Shown: positions 33,148 to 44,255 of the stretch, in pieces
How the letters are laid out: each line of letters begins with the position of its first letter
How positions within the stretch are numbered: position 1 is the stretch's first letter
NCBI RefSeq assembly: GCF_000821185.2
Contig: NZ_CP050855.1
Coordinates: 2,542,001 to 2,606,000, forward strand
Direction of reading: 5' to 3'
Length of the DNA stretch: 64,000 bases
From: Serratia symbiotica
GTDB taxonomy: Bacteria; Pseudomonadota; Gammaproteobacteria; Enterobacterales; Enterobacteriaceae
Notes under the pieces: generated by a model
Database searches by the model: none
What the model was told of the DNA's origin: nothing
The model's input: only the letters and a program-made list of their open reading frames with translations
Program-made: the position numbers and the translations under genes

Positions 33148-34437
33148 TTGGAGCACGTGTCGACAGGAACCCTGATCATTATCCTGATAACCATGATAGT
33201 GGTCTCCGCTTATTTCTCAGCTTCCGAAACCGGCATGATGACGCTCAACCGTTATCGCCTCCGTCACCGAGCCAAACAGGGCAACCAATCTGCCCGTCGG
33301 GTGGAGAAACTGCTGCAAAAGCCGGATCGCCTGATCGGCCTGGTGCTGATCGGCAATAACCTGGTGAACATTCTCGCCTCAGCGCTAGCGACTATCGTTG
33401 GCATGCGGTTGCATGGCGATCTTGGGGTAGCGATCGCCACCGGCGTGCTGACCTTTACCATATTGCTATTCGCTGAAGTGTTACCTAAAACCTTCGCCGC
33501 ACTCTATCCGGAACGTATCGCCTTCACCAGCAGCATTTTGCTCACTCCATTGCAAAAGGTGATGTTCCCGCTAGTTTGGTTGCTTAACGGCATAACCAGC
33601 CTGGTGCTGCGCCTGTTTGGCATCCATACCAACGTGCGCATCAGCGATGCTGTCAGTAAAGACGAGTTGCGCGCCATCGTGAATGAATCCCAGTCGCAGA
33701 TTTCACGCCGCAATCAGGACATGCTGATTTCAGTGCTGGATCTGGAAAAGGTGACAGTTGACGACATCATGGTACCGCGCAACGAGATCATCGGTATCGA
33801 TGTCAACGGCGACTGGAAGTCGATCATGCGCCAACTCACCCATTCGCCGCATGGCCGCATTGTGCTGTACCGCAGCTCGCTGGATGATGCTATCGGCATG
33901 CTGCGGGTGCGCGAAGCCTACCGCCTGATGACTGAGAAAAAAGAGTTCAATAAAGAAAATCTGCTGCGCGCCGCCGATAAGATCTATTTTGTACCCAAAA
34001 GCACGCCGCTCAATGTACAGTTGGTAAAATTCCAGCGCAACAAGGAGAAGGTCGGCATCGTGGTCGACGAGTACGGTGATATTCAGGGGCTGGTGACGGT
34101 AGAGGATATCCTTGAAGAGATCGTCGGCGATTTCACCACCTCAATGTCGCCAACGCTGGCGGAAGAGGTCAACCCACAGAGCGACGGCTCGGTATTGATC
34201 GACGGCACCGCCAACGTACGTGAGCTGAACAAGGCGTTCAACTGGAACCTGCCGGCTATCGAAGCGCGTACCATCAACGGCATGCTGCTAGAAGAGTTGG
34301 AAGAGATCCCGGAAATCGGCACCCAGGTGCGCGTAAGTCACTACGAGATGGAGATCCTCGACGTGCAGGACAATATGATCAAACAGGTGCGTGTGAAGCC
34401 GATCAAGCCACTTAGAGTCAGTGTAGAAAGCCACTGA
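33148..34437 (+). CDS. corB: CorB/YfjD, CNNM-type transporter with CBS domains
   Basis: Encodes 429 residues. An N-terminal DUF21/CNNM membrane domain covers about 1-190 (IIILITMIVVSAYFSASETG, LVLIGNNLVNILASALATI, LLFAEVLPKTFAALYPERI). A CBS pair follows (VDDIMVPRNEIIGID; VGIVVDEYGDIQGLVTVEDI) and then a CorC-like C-terminal domain (DGSVLIDGTANVRELNKAFNW). The start is a TTG (33148) in TTG-GAG-CAC, giving MEHVSTGTLIIILI as in E. coli YfjD. The family is implicated in magnesium or cobalt efflux. An IS256 fragment begins 19 bases after the stop, and the usual downstream genes are missing. Confidence 0.93.
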   Translation: MEHVSTGTLIIILITMIVVSAYFSASETGMMTLNRYRLRHRAKQGNQSARRVEKLLQKPDRLIGLVLIGNNLVNILASALATIVGMRLHGDLGVAIATGVLTFTILLFAEVLPKTFAALYPERIAFTSSILLTPLQKVMFPLVWLLNGITSLVLRLFGIHTNVRISDAVSKDELRAIVNESQSQISRRNQDMLISVLDLEKVTVDDIMVPRNEIIGIDVNGDWKSIMRQLTHSPHGRIVLYRSSLDDAIGMLRVREAYRLMTEKKEFNKENLLRAADKIYFVPKSTPLNVQLVKFQRNKEKVGIVVDEYGDIQGLVTVEDILEEIVGDFTTSMSPTLAEEVNPQSDGSVLIDGTANVRELNKAFNWNLPAIEARTINGMLLEELEEIPEIGTQVRVSHYEMEILDVQDNMIKQVRVKPIKPLRVSVESH

Positions 34438-34455
34438 CCCGCAGCGATAAATTAG

Positions 34456-34869
34456 AACGGCGCTGAGGGTGGCGCTAGAGACGCTAAATGCGTATAAATC
34501 TTCGATTTCCTGGCTGATATCTTTGTAGCTCATACCCAGCACGCAAATACCGGATGATCCTGCGTTCGATTTTATCAGACAGCGTGGTCTGATGTTTTTT
34601 CACGAGATGAGGGTCAAAAGAGCCATTTTGGTCACCGGGAGTAGCCAGTTCAAAGGCACCGGTTGGCGTTTTGACCGTTTTTTTGAGTGCCCCCTTTTTG
34701 CGGTTGACTTCAACGTCCCAAGCCAGATGAGAGTCGAGTTCATCAGCCAGTGCACTTCGATTAACTGCTTGATCAGCAGGGTAAAGATGCCATCTTTACC
34801 TATCAGAGCCTGACCATCCTGAAGGGCTTTCAGGGCTTCATCAAAATCGACGGATGGGACAGGTGTCAT
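34456..34869 (-). pseudogene. IS256-family transposase fragment (N-terminal part only)
   Basis: The minus strand from 34869 reads SVDFDEALKALQDGQALIGKDG, the N-terminal signature of Mutator-type transposases of the IS256 family. After a frameshift, SKKTVKTPTGAFELAT-type and SFDPHLVKKHQTTLSDKIERR-type segments can be read, and then after a further shift LGMSYKDISQEIEDLYAFSVSSATLSAV. The match stops at about 34456, so roughly the first third of the gene remains and the catalytic DDE part is absent. It abuts the 3' flank of corB, which suggests a deletion or rearrangement joint here. Confidence 0.85.
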
Positions 34870-35032
34870 TCATTCTTATCGATATTTTACTGGAATGAAA
34901 CAGAATTTTTAACATTCCCTTTATTCGATACTTTTTTATTTAATCAGGAAACCTTTTCCAACCCAGCGAGTCTGAGTAGGTGAAAGACGCGCATTTGTTA
35001 TCATCATCCTTATTATCAGAGATACATAATTT
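34870..35032. other. Spacer between the IS256 fragment and the gshA side
   Basis: An AT-rich stretch with no recognisable gene. luxS, which lies beside gshA in E. coli, was looked for here and not found. Confidence 0.4.
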
Positions 35033-35054
35033 GGCCACGTTGACGTGGCCTTTT
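35033..35054 (+). terminator. Hairpin terminator facing gshA
   Basis: GGCCACGT-TG-ACGTGGCC is followed by TTTTCTTTTT on the plus strand; it lies just before the gshA stop. The T run is on the plus side, so it best ends transcription coming from the corB side, although the stem could also slow the gshA transcript. Confidence 0.65.
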
Positions 35055-35059
35055 CTTTT

Positions 35060-36622
35060 TCAACTGCCGCCGTTTTGTTGCATAAATGCTTCAAAGCTTA
35101 GCGTATCGCTAGCTTCTATGTGGCGCTGACGCTGCCATGAAGCTTCCTGCTCCTTGACCAACTCTGCTTCGTTCAGAATTTCTAGTGGCTCTTCAATCAA
35201 CATCTCGTGGTATTGTTCCGCCAACGGCAAACCAACGCAGCCAGTGCTTTCTTCCTTCATCGCCTTCAGAACGCGCGCCGAGAAAGTCAGCTCCGGATTA
35301 TCAAACGCGGCGACCAGCTCATCGCAAACTTGCTGATACTGCCGATCGCCAACTTCTCCATCCAACACTTCCGCTACGCGGCGCAGGTCGTCAAATAGCG
35401 CTTTGCCAACCTTATCCAACGGTTCATGGCTGCCATCGCAGCCAATATCGATACTCTGGCCGGGTTTACGCCCTTCCAGGATCACCCGGTTCCAGTTTTT
35501 GCGGGTACAGAGTAGCTCGGCGCTGCCCATCTCCGATGCTTCCACCAGCACGCACCATATCAGGAAGAGATCCAAGAATCGCACCTGCACCGCGTCCACG
35601 CCGATTGGCGAGAACGGGTTGATGTCCAGCGAGCGCACCTCAATATATTCAATGCCACCGCGCAAGAGCGCATCTGATGGCGTCTCGTCGCTATTGGTTA
35701 CGCGCTTTGGCCGGATCGGCGCATACAGTTCATTTTCAATCTGTAGCACGTTGCTGTTCAGTTGTAAGTAGCGATCACCCTCCTTCACCCCCAGCTTGGC
35801 GAACGTTTCTGAAGGCGTAACGATCGCTCGCTTCAGACCTGCCACATAACTGTGCAGATCGTTAAAGTTGATACCCAAATTGCTCTGCGACTTGTTGGTA
35901 TAGCCAAGATCGCTCAAACGCAGCGAGGTGGCGTACGGTAGATAACACATGCCCTGCTCGGTGCATTCGAACGCCAGATCGGTTTCACGACTTTTCAAGA
36001 AAGAAGAACAGATCGCCGGTGAAGCACCGAACAGATACGGGATCACCCAGCCAAAACGGTAATAGTTGCGGATCAGGCTGAAATAGCCCGCCGAGATCTG
36101 CGCTTTGCCACTTTCCACGTCTTCCACGCCTGCCCATGCCTGCCAGAACGCTAGCGGCAGCGAGAAGTTATAATGCACACCGGAGATGGTCTGCATCAGC
36201 GCGCCATAGCGGTTTTTCAGCCCTTCTCGATACAGTGTCTTCATGCGGCCAATGTTCGACGAACCGAACTGCGCCAGCTCAATATCCTGGTCGGCATCAA
36301 TAAAGCATGGCATGCTGAGCGGCCACATACGCTCCTCGCCCAGATTACGCGCCACATAACGATGGATATCACGCAGGAAGGTCAGCAAGTGATCGAGGTT
36401 GTCATCAACTGGCGTAATGAACTCTAACATCGCCTCGGCAAAGTCTGTCGTGATCCAGTGGTGCGTTAATGCCGCCCCAAAATTTTCTGGATGCCCAGTT
36501 AGAGCCAGCGTACCGTTGGGGGTGACTCGCAGCGTTTCACGTTCAATACCGCGACGGATGCCTTTTAAGGCTTGGGGATGGGCTTTCAACCAAGAAAGCG
36601 CCTGTGATACGTCCGGGATCAA
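35060..36622 (-). CDS. gshA: Glutamate-cysteine ligase
   Basis: Encodes 520 residues (E. coli GshA 518), the first enzyme of glutathione synthesis, joining L-Glu and L-Cys with ATP. Features of the enterobacterial family are visible: [25 protein letters not shown] near the N-terminus with its acidic metal ligands, [26 protein letters not shown], the substrate-binding [16 protein letters not shown] segment, and [18 protein letters not shown]. The start [19 protein letters not shown] is conserved. The next gene upstream on this strand is yqaB, with a yqaA remnant in between, so the ancestral yqaB-yqaA-gshA order can still be read. Confidence 0.97.
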   Translation of the reverse strand: MIPDVSQALSWLKAHPQALKGIRRGIERETLRVTPNGTLALTGHPENFGAALTHHWITTDFAEAMLEFITPVDDNLDHLLTFLRDIHRYVARNLGEERMWPLSMPCFIDADQDIELAQFGSSNIGRMKTLYREGLKNRYGALMQTISGVHYNFSLPLAFWQAWAGVEDVESGKAQISAGYFSLIRNYYRFGWVIPYLFGASPAICSSFLKSRETDLAFECTEQGMCYLPYATSLRLSDLGYTNKSQSNLGINFNDLHSYVAGLKRAIVTPSETFAKLGVKEGDRYLQLNSNVLQIENELYAPIRPKRVTNSDETPSDALLRGGIEYIEVRSLDINPFSPIGVDAVQVRFLDLFLIWCVLVEASEMGSAELLCTRKNWNRVILEGRKPGQSIDIGCDGSHEPLDKVGKALFDDLRRVAEVLDGEVGDRQYQQVCDELVAAFDNPELTFSARVLKAMKEESTGCVGLPLAEQYHEMLIEEPLEILNEAELVKEQEASWQRQRHIEASDTLSFEAFMQQNGGS

Positions 36623-36697
36623 ATTGACCTCCCGTTTCTAAAATAATGACTCGTTAGCATACTGAATTCGTACCCCAGACTGATTGTATCCACTTGT

Positions 36698-37043
36698 TTA
36701 ATGCCACCAGGCGATGCTTTGTACCGTTACCATAAGCCAAAATGATGTAACGCAGCGTCTTTCCGATACACAGAAACAGCACGACAGCCCCCTGAAGGCA
36801 TGCGTAGCCAACATGCACATCAAATTGCCTACTACCGGCTCAACGCAGCCGGCTAAAACATCGCCTCCCTCCGTTGAGGTTTCAACGCTGGTAACAGGCA
36901 CCCTATAATGGATGGGTCAGTCCGCGCGACCAACACCAGCCATTCCGCTGAGGTGCAGTTGTTAGCCTACAAAGCGACCAAAACAATGTCTGAATTTCCC
37001 CGCAATGGCACACTCAAGGAAGCGGCTGTCGAAAAACAGTCAC
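36698..37043 (-). pseudogene. yqaA: yqaA remnant (DedA/SNARE-associated-like membrane protein)
   Basis: Minus-strand fragments match E. coli YqaA in order but in changing frames. They are LFFDSRFL then GNSDIVLVAL (family LFSLFASSFL and GNSEVVLVAM), later PVVGNLMCMLA (family PVVGDLLCLLAG), and at the end VTVQSIAWWH followed by a stop at 36698-36700 (family ATVQGMMWWH). Stops and frameshifts separate the pieces, and the TNVILGRFFPL region could not be followed. It sits directly between yqaB and gshA, where intact yqaA lies in E. coli. Function in the family is unknown; this copy cannot encode a full protein. Confidence 0.82.
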
Positions 37044-37610
37044 TTACAGCTCACGAACGTCTACCACAGCCATTTTGGCGCTTTTCGCCGCCTGAATGCC
37101 AAAGTCAGCGTCTTCAAACACGACGCATTTTTCTGGAGGAACACCGATCAATTCAGCGCAGCTCAGGAAGGTGTCCGGTTCCGGCTTATGACGCTGCACA
37201 TCATCAGCACCGACGATCGCGTCAAAGTAGTTGAATAAACCCAGATGGCGCAGCAGGGTTTCCGCCATGCGGTGTTCGCTGCCAGTACCTACCGCCATCG
37301 GACGGCGACCATGATAGGCTTTCACCACATCGATCAGCGGCAATGGTCGCACACTGTCCAGCAGCATCGCCTCCACCGTGCGCGTTTTCTCTGCGGCCAG
37401 ATGATGGGGATCGAGATCGACCTGATGGCTGGCGATAATCGCCTGGGCGATATGCCAGCTCGGAGAACCACTGAGCGCCACCATTGCCGCCTCATCAAAC
37501 GTCATACCGTAACGAGACATCACCTCGTGCCACGCTTTGCGGTGTGTCGGTTCAGTATCCAGGATGGTGCCATCCATGTCGAAAATAAGACCTTGATAGC
37601 GGTCGTACAT
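37044..37610 (-). CDS. yqaB: Fructose-1-phosphatase / 6-phosphogluconate phosphatase (HAD family)
   Basis: Encodes 188 residues, the E. coli YqaB length. HAD-type sugar phosphatase; YqaB prefers fructose 1-phosphate. Motif I is FDMDGTILDTEPTH with the nucleophile and acid Asp residues at 11 and 13. The motif II region MAVGTGSEHRMAE, the KPEPDTFLSCAE lysine (motif III) and the motif IV acids in VVFEDADFGIQAAKSA are present. The start MYDRYQGLIFDMDG is conserved. It lies upstream of the yqaA remnant and gshA. Confidence 0.93.
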   Translation of the reverse strand: MYDRYQGLIFDMDGTILDTEPTHRKAWHEVMSRYGMTFDEAAMVALSGSPSWHIAQAIIASHQVDLDPHHLAAEKTRTVEAMLLDSVRPLPLIDVVKAYHGRRPMAVGTGSEHRMAETLLRHLGLFNYFDAIVGADDVQRHKPEPDTFLSCAELIGVPPEKCVVFEDADFGIQAAKSAKMAVVDVREL

Positions 37611-37917
37611 CGTTACTCCATGATCGTTATCTTTGAGGAAAGGAAGCTACTTTAACGCAAAGCCGTTAGGTTGTCGCTGGCTGCGTAATGATGGAATGTA
37701 TTCCAAAGGAGACGGGGGAATGTCGCTGATATCGGGAAAAGGAGATCCGGAAAGCGAAAACCCTCTAAAGCGGATTTTTTAGGTACTGCACCCAGAAGAA
37801 TTATTCAGTTGCTTTTCTCCGGCGGGCTATTGCTGAAGCAACGTTATCTTTCTTCGTGCTACCTTTCAGCTCGTATTTGTCTGGAAGACAAAGATTTCTG
37901 ATAGATACTTTTTAGGA
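37611..37917. other. Spacer between yqaB and the tRNA cluster
   Basis: About 300 bases without a gene. Its right part (about 37830-37917) is one copy of a sequence that recurs after the second tRNA-Arg gene. Confidence 0.5.
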
Positions 37918-37994
37918 TGGTGCATCCAGGAGGATTCGAACCTCCGACCGCTCGGTTCGTAGCCGAGTACTCTATCCAGCTGAGCTATGGATGC
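37918..37994 (-). tRNA. tRNA-Arg (ACG), copy 2
   Basis: 77 bases with encoded CCA. The anticodon loop reads CGGCTACGAACCG (anticodon ACG, read as inosine), and the 5' end is GCATCCATAGCTCAGC. The mature sequence appears identical to the copy at 38186. Confidence 0.97.
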
Positions 37995-38185
37995 AGTCTA
38001 TTTACTGTAGCATTTGCTTTATTCTGTGAAGCAAACGCTGGGAACAACGGTGGATCTAAGAGGATTACTTAGTGTGGACGCTTCACCCTATAGGCGTTGC
38101 TGAAGTAACATTATCCTCTTTCGAGCTACCTTTTAGTTCGTATTTATCTGGAAACCTGAGCTTTCTAATAAATACTTTTTATGAA

Positions 38186-38262
38186 TGGTGCATCCAGGAG
38201 GATTCGAACCTCCGACCGCTCGGTTCGTAGCCGAGTACTCTATCCAGCTGAGCTATGGATGC
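38186..38262 (-). tRNA. tRNA-Arg (ACG), copy 1
   Basis: 77 bases, apparently identical in mature sequence to the copy at 37918. It lies 3 bases from the tRNA-Ser gene, matching the serV-argV order upstream of which csrA lies in E. coli. Confidence 0.97.
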
Positions 38263-38265
38263 AAA

Positions 38266-38358
38266 TGGCGGTGAGGCGGGGATTCGAACCCCGGATGCAG
38301 CTTTTGACCACATACTCCCTTAGCAGGGGAGCGCCTTCAGCCTCTCGGCCACCTCACC
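38266..38358 (-). tRNA. serV: tRNA-Ser (GCT)
   Basis: 93 bases with a long variable arm and encoded CCA. The anticodon loop contains CCCTGCTAAGG (anticodon GCT), and the acceptor stem is GGTGAGG / CCTCACC. First gene of the tRNA cluster after csrA. Confidence 0.97.
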
Positions 38359-38624
38359 GTACGCTTTTTTTAAATTGTGCTTAGTGCTCTTTAGAGAAGC
38401 TCATCGGCACTGCGTGGCGCACATATTACTTTCTCCGACTTGTAAGTCAAACAATTTTTCCCAACTCATGTGCGTTTGCACAATTCACACTCAACATGAG
38501 GGATTTCACGGCAAAAAGGGTGTTTTATCAAAGGCAACCGCAGGGGTTGGGTAAAAAGATGCAAAACAAACAGGTAGAAATAACAGCGTGGAATGTGGAA
38601 GAATATGTACACAAAAAGCACAGC
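38359..38624. other. Spacer between csrA and tRNA-Ser
   Basis: About 265 bases without coding potential. It must hold the promoter of the tRNA cluster; no other element was recognised. Confidence 0.4.
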
Positions 38625-38650
38625 AGCGTCTCGCTTAGCAACGAGACGCT
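38625..38650 (-). terminator. csrA: Terminator after csrA
   Basis: AGCGTCTCG pairs with CGAGACGCT on the minus strand, 10 bases past the csrA stop, with TTTTTG 7 bases further on. The gap before the T run makes it less than ideal. Confidence 0.6.
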
Positions 38651-38659
38651 ACTTCGAAA

Positions 38660-38845
38660 TCAGTAAGTCGTCTGTTGAGACTTCTCTGCCTGAATACGCT
38701 GATATATTTCTTCGCGGTGTACTGACACCTCTTTGGGGGCATTTACACCAATACGCACCTGGTTGCCTTTTACCCCTAGCACTGTCACCGTGACCTCATC
38801 GCCAATCATGAGGGTTTCACCAACTCGACGAGTCAGAATTAACAT
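38660..38845 (-). CDS. csrA: Carbon storage regulator CsrA
   Basis: Encodes 61 residues, the enterobacterial length. CsrA is the dimeric RNA-binding protein that blocks or protects mRNAs carrying GGA motifs and governs carbon flow, motility and, in many pathogens and symbionts, type III secretion. The sequence [18 protein letters not shown] and [19 protein letters not shown] is canonical, with the RNA-contact residues near L4/R6/R7 and R44. It is intact and follows alaS by about 260 bases, the standard order alaS-csrA-serV. Confidence 0.98.
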   Translation of the reverse strand: MLILTRRVGETLMIGDEVTVTVLGVKGNQVRIGVNAPKEVSVHREEIYQRIQAEKSQQTTY

Positions 38846-39104
38846 TCTTTGCTCCTTGAAAGATTAAAAGAGTCGGGCCTCTCGTTTTCCCGCTAGTATC
38901 CATCATATATCATAAAATGTAAGCATATGTTGTGAAAAAATAAGCCATTTAAGTATAAGCTAAATTACTTTCACTTCAGATAATGATAAGTTTAGCTGAC
39001 CTGAAAAACTTTGTTCCCGCAATTATAATTAAACCGTGTTAGCACTACATAAAAACTAAAAAAAACAATTTATTATGTCTTTTTTGCGTGCTATTTCTTT
39101 GTAT

Positions 39105-41732
39105 TCACAGCTTCGAAGCCACCCAGGCTTCTACGCTGTTTAACGCCGCAGGAAGAGCGCTAACATCCGTTCCCCCCGCCTGCGCCATATCTGGGCGTCC
39201 ACCGCCCTTGCCAGCTACCTGCTGCGCCACATTGCCGATCAGCTCTCCAGCTTTCACTCGGTCTGTCAGATCCTTGGTCACGCCAGCAATCAGGCTGACC
39301 TTATCATCAGCAGTGGTAGCAAGCACGATAATGGCTGAACCCAACTGATTTTTCAGATCATCAACCATAATGCGTAACATTTTTGCCTCGACATTATCCA
39401 GTTGGCTGACCAACAGCTTCACACCGTTAACCACTTTTGCCTGACAGGACAAGGATGCGCTTTCCTGCGCCGCCTGCTGATCTTTCAACTGCTGTAGCTC
39501 TTTTTCCAACAGACGGGTACGATCGAGCGTTGCATGCAGCTTATCGGCTAGGTTGCTACTGTCGCCTTTCACCAAATGCGCAACAACTTGCAACAGATCA
39601 CTTTGTTGATGCAACTTGGCGATAGCGCCTTCGCCAGTCACTGCCTCAATACGGCGAACACCCGCAGCAGTACCGGACTCAGTCACAATGCTAAACAAAC
39701 CAATGTCACCGGTGCGGCTGGTATGGGTCCCACCACATAGTTCAGTGGAGAAGTCGCCCATGGTCAACACACGTACATTGTCATCGTACTTCTCACCGAA
39801 CAATGCCATCGCTCCCTTCTCTTTGGCATCGTCCAACGACATCACTTCAGTCTGTACCAGCAGGTTGCGACGCACCTGCTGGTTTACCAGATCTTCCACC
39901 CTACGGATTTGCTCCGGTTTCATCGCTTCATAGTGCGAGAAGTCGAAACGCAGATATTTGTCGTTAACCAGCGAGCCTTTCTGCGCAACATGCTCACCCA
40001 GCGTTTGGCGCAGAGCGGCGTGCAGCAGATGGGTCGCCGAATGGTTCAGGCGGATGCGGTTGCGACGTTCAGTGTCGATCTGCGCATCAACACGATCTTT
40101 CACTTTCAGCGACCCCTGTGAAAGCTTGCCCAGATGGCCAGTAGCCTGGCCGTATTTTTGGGTGTCGCTCACCACAAAATCTGCGCTGGCGGCTTTCAGC
40201 ACACCTTTGTCACCCACCTGGCCACCGGATTCACCATAAAATGGCGTCCCATCCAGCACCACTACCGCTTCTTCACCGGCATTAATTTGTTCGACCGGCT
40301 GACCATCGCGGAATAGCGCGATCACCATCGCCTGCTGTTCTTCATAATCATAACCGCTGAATCGGCTACTGCCATCCACGCGGATCATGGTGTTGTAGTC
40401 TGCGCAAAAACCGCTGGACTCGCGTGCACGGCGGCGCTGTGCTTCCATCGCCTGCTCAAAGCCAGCTTCATCAACTTTTAGGCCACGCTCGCGACAGACA
40501 TCGGCAGTCAGATCGACCGGAAAACCAAAAGTGTCGTACAAACGGAAGGCAATTTCACCGTCCAGTGTCTCACCCTGCAACTTGTTCAACTCATCATCCA
40601 GTAGCGCCAGACCACGCTCCAGTGTACGGGCAAACTGCTCTTCCTCGGTTTTCAGCACTTGCTCTACCCGCGACTGCTGACGTTTCAGTTCGTCGGCGGC
40701 TGACCCCATCACTTCAATCAGCGGCGCCACCAGCTTATAGAAGAAGGTGTCTTTCGCACCAAGCATGTTACCATGGCGGATAGCACGACGAATGATGCGG
40801 CGCAGTACATAGCCACGGTTCTCATTAGATGGGTTCACACCGTCTGACACCAGGAAAGCACAGGCACGGATATGGTCGGCGATAACACGCAGGGATTTGT
40901 TGTCCAGATCAGTAGCACCAGTCACTTTCGCTACAGCGGCGATCAGTGTGCGGAACAGGTCGATCTCATAGTTGGCATTCACATGTTGCAGTACCGCTGC
41001 AATACGTTCAAGGCCCATGCCGGTATCAACTGAAGGCTTCGGCAACGGCAACATGGCACCATCGGACTGGCGGTTGAACTGCATGAAGACGATGTTCCAG
41101 ATCTCAATGTAACGATCGCCATCTTCTTCAGCACTACCCGGAGGGCCACCCCAGATATGATCGCCGTGATCATAGAAGATCTCAGTGCATGGGCCACACG
41201 GGCCGGTATCGCCCATTTGCCAAAAGTTGTCAGAGGCAAAGGCAGCTCCTTTGTTGTCTCCGATGCGGATAATACGTTCAGCCGGCACACCAATATGTTT
41301 CTGCCAAATGTCGAAAGCTTCATCATCGGTTTCATAGATGGTAACCCACAGTTTTTCTTTTGGCAGGTTGAACCAGTCTTCCCCGGTGAGTAGTTCCCAC
41401 GCATAGCTGATCGCCTCGTGCTTGAAATAATCACCGAAGCTAAAGTTGCCCAGCATTTCAAAGAAGGTGTGGTGACGCGCAGTATAACCGACATTCTCAA
41501 GGTCGTTATGCTTACCGCCAGCACGCACACAGCGCTGCGAGGTGGTAGCTCGGGAATAAGCGCGTTTGTCCAGCCCCAAGAAAACATCTTTAAATTGGTT
41601 CATGCCAGCATTGGTGAACAGCAATGTCGGATCATTGTTAGGTACCAAAGAACTGCTTGCTACAACCTGATGGCCCTTACTATGAAAAAAATCGAGAAAC
41701 GCTTGACGGATCTCAGCGGTGCTCTTGTCCAT
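39105..41732 (-). CDS. alaS: Alanyl-tRNA synthetase
   Basis: Encodes 875 residues (E. coli 876). The class II catalytic domain starts with [13 protein letters not shown] and [17 protein letters not shown]. The tRNA-recognition part follows ([18 protein letters not shown]). The editing domain carries the zinc-binding [13 protein letters not shown] and [13 protein letters not shown] motifs, and the C-terminal C-Ala domain ends [15 protein letters not shown] and [11 protein letters not shown]. The frame is open 17 codons upstream, but [16 protein letters not shown] at 41732 is the family start. It follows recX and precedes csrA, as in E. coli. Confidence 0.97.
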   Translation of the reverse strand: MDKSTAEIRQAFLDFFHSKGHQVVASSSLVPNNDPTLLFTNAGMNQFKDVFLGLDKRAYSRATTSQRCVRAGGKHNDLENVGYTARHHTFFEMLGNFSFGDYFKHEAISYAWELLTGEDWFNLPKEKLWVTIYETDDEAFDIWQKHIGVPAERIIRIGDNKGAAFASDNFWQMGDTGPCGPCTEIFYDHGDHIWGGPPGSAEEDGDRYIEIWNIVFMQFNRQSDGAMLPLPKPSVDTGMGLERIAAVLQHVNANYEIDLFRTLIAAVAKVTGATDLDNKSLRVIADHIRACAFLVSDGVNPSNENRGYVLRRIIRRAIRHGNMLGAKDTFFYKLVAPLIEVMGSAADELKRQQSRVEQVLKTEEEQFARTLERGLALLDDELNKLQGETLDGEIAFRLYDTFGFPVDLTADVCRERGLKVDEAGFEQAMEAQRRRARESSGFCADYNTMIRVDGSSRFSGYDYEEQQAMVIALFRDGQPVEQINAGEEAVVVLDGTPFYGESGGQVGDKGVLKAASADFVVSDTQKYGQATGHLGKLSQGSLKVKDRVDAQIDTERRNRIRLNHSATHLLHAALRQTLGEHVAQKGSLVNDKYLRFDFSHYEAMKPEQIRRVEDLVNQQVRRNLLVQTEVMSLDDAKEKGAMALFGEKYDDNVRVLTMGDFSTELCGGTHTSRTGDIGLFSIVTESGTAAGVRRIEAVTGEGAIAKLHQQSDLLQVVAHLVKGDSSNLADKLHATLDRTRLLEKELQQLKDQQAAQESASLSCQAKVVNGVKLLVSQLDNVEAKMLRIMVDDLKNQLGSAIIVLATTADDKVSLIAGVTKDLTDRVKAGELIGNVAQQVAGKGGGRPDMAQAGGTDVSALPAALNSVEAWVASKL

Positions 41733-41871
41733 AATTTTCCCGGAAAAGCTAGAATAACGACACACGAGCAAGAAATACGTCATACTAACGATGGTAGCTC
41801 GCTCGCGAACAACAAAAAGTGGAGATAAGATAAATTTTCTTTAGAGGGAAGTAAAACCCCGTGTGCATTCA

Positions 41872-42378
41872 TTATGCAAAATCACGGTAAATTGTCTGAA
41901 TTTCTTCCTGGAAGAAGCCACGATAGCGTAGATAAAGCTGCAATTTGGCTTTTTCTTTCCAGTCTGTCGGCAACACATCGCCAAATTTCCTCTGCGCCAC
42001 TTGTTTCGCCTGTTTGCACCAGTCAATATCACAATCCGCCAGCGCCGCTTGCACCAGTTTTTTATCCACGCCCTTCTGCGCCAATTCAGCATGGATGCGT
42101 TGTACACCGTATCCTTTACGACAGCGGCTACCGATATAGCTAAGGGCAAAATGTTGGTCATCCAGCCAGTTATGCTGATAGCAGTAGGCGATAATCTGCT
42201 CGATGATGGCAGGTTCAAGGGGGGCTTTAAGGACTGGCGTTGAAGCATGCGACATTCTACCGCCACATTGGGCTTTCGCTATAAACGGCTGCGCCGCAAG
42301 TTTGCGTCGCAGCTCAGTTTCACTATGATCGCGTTGCGACAGCAGGCGTATGGCGCGGTTTAGCAAGTCATTCATCAT
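41872..42378 (-). CDS. recX: Regulatory protein RecX
   Basis: Encodes 168 residues (E. coli 166). RecX binds RecA filaments and limits their growth and coprotease activity. The three-helix repeats are visible: AIRLLSQRDHSETELRRKLA, then YCYQHNWLDDQHFALSYIGSRCRKGYG, then AELAQKGVDKKLVQAALADCDIDW, ending YLRYRGFFQEEIQ. It lies 60 bases downstream of recA. A partly paired hairpin in the gap (GTACCGCTGTTGGTGGGGTAC) may attenuate read-through from recA, as in E. coli. Confidence 0.92.
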   Translation of the reverse strand: MMNDLLNRAIRLLSQRDHSETELRRKLAAQPFIAKAQCGGRMSHASTPVLKAPLEPAIIEQIIAYCYQHNWLDDQHFALSYIGSRCRKGYGVQRIHAELAQKGVDKKLVQAALADCDIDWCKQAKQVAQRKFGDVLPTDWKEKAKLQLYLRYRGFFQEEIQTIYRDFA

Positions 42379-42438
42379 TCAAACCTGATTAGTCTGGATG
42401 GCTGTACCCCACCAACAGCGGTACACCATCGTCAGCGA

Positions 42439-43607
<1,169 letters not shown>

Positions 43608-43615
43608 GCCTAATT

Positions 43616-44101
43616 TCACAAAAATTCTTCAAGGGTGGTCCGCAGCGCAAAAACCGTCGTCTGAAGCCGCACCGCATCGCGGTCACCAACAAAATGTCCC
43701 TTGCGTACCAACACTCGGCCACCATCGGCGAAGCCAAACCACACCGTTCCCACTGGTTTTTCCTCGCTGCCACCTTCAGGACCAGCAATGCCGCTTACCG
43801 AGAGTGCCAGATCAGCCTTCGCGACATGTAGCGCGCCTAACGCCATCTCGCGTACTACCTCTGCGCTGACCGCCCCGTGAACAGTTAATGTCGCTTCCGC
43901 CACCCCTAGCAAATCGCGCTTCGCCGCGTTGCTGTAGGTGACAAACCCGCGATCGAAATAGGCCGAGCTGCCAGCAATATCGGTGATAGCTTTAGCAATG
44001 CCACCGCCAGTGCAGGATTCCGCGCAAGTGATCCAATACCCTTTCGCTTTTAGCTTTTCCCCCACCAGAATGCTGAGTTGACGCAGTTGGCTTTCACTCA
44101 T
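43616..44101 (-). CDS. pncC: Nicotinamide-nucleotide amidase (CinA C-terminal domain)
   Basis: Encodes 161 residues (E. coli PncC/YgaD 165). It deamidates nicotinamide mononucleotide to nicotinate mononucleotide for NAD recycling. The CinA-C fold signature is present: TCAESCTGGGIAKAITDIAGSS with the catalytic Ser region, FVTYSNAAKRDLLGV, and SVSGIAGPEGGSEEKPVGTVWFG. Upstream of recA on the same strand, as in E. coli. The next gene region beyond it (44.1 kb on) is a broken IS66 transposase and then the secretion cluster. Confidence 0.93.
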   Translation of the reverse strand: MSESQLRQLSILVGEKLKAKGYWITCAESCTGGGIAKAITDIAGSSAYFDRGFVTYSNAAKRDLLGVAEATLTVHGAVSAEVVREMALGALHVAKADLALSVSGIAGPEGGSEEKPVGTVWFGFADGGRVLVRKGHFVGDRDAVRLQTTVFALRTTLEEFL

Positions 44102-44255
44102 AACTTCTCCTTAGCGAATCAGGGTGATATATCCAATTAGTAGAACCTGTGTTTTTCAATGAAGGAAGCAATGACTTTTCATGAAATAACGGAAAACCAT
44201 CATTAATACATTGATTATCAATGACAATACGCTATTGCACTGATAAAACAAGGGC

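Larger units (their letters stand above)
37830..38262 (-). repeat. Tandem duplication of a tRNA-Arg unit with diverged spacers
   Basis: The stretch from about 37830 to the end of the first tRNA-Arg resembles 38096-38262 closely. Both carry GTTGCTGAAG, a GAGCTACCTTT/GTGCTACCTTT segment, CTCGTATTTGTCTGGAA/TTCGTATTTATCTGGAA, and ATACTTTTTA before an identical tRNA gene. The spacers have drifted while the tRNA has not. Such arrays are typical of the argVYZQ locus. Confidence 0.7.

Noticed and set aside
36908..37238. Plus-strand frames of 77 and 108 codons
   Set aside because: They are antisense to yqaB and the yqaA remnant, which explain the sequence better.
37830..38358. CRISPR-like repeat
   Set aside because: The repeated units are tRNA genes with long, related spacers; no array of short repeats is present anywhere in the window.
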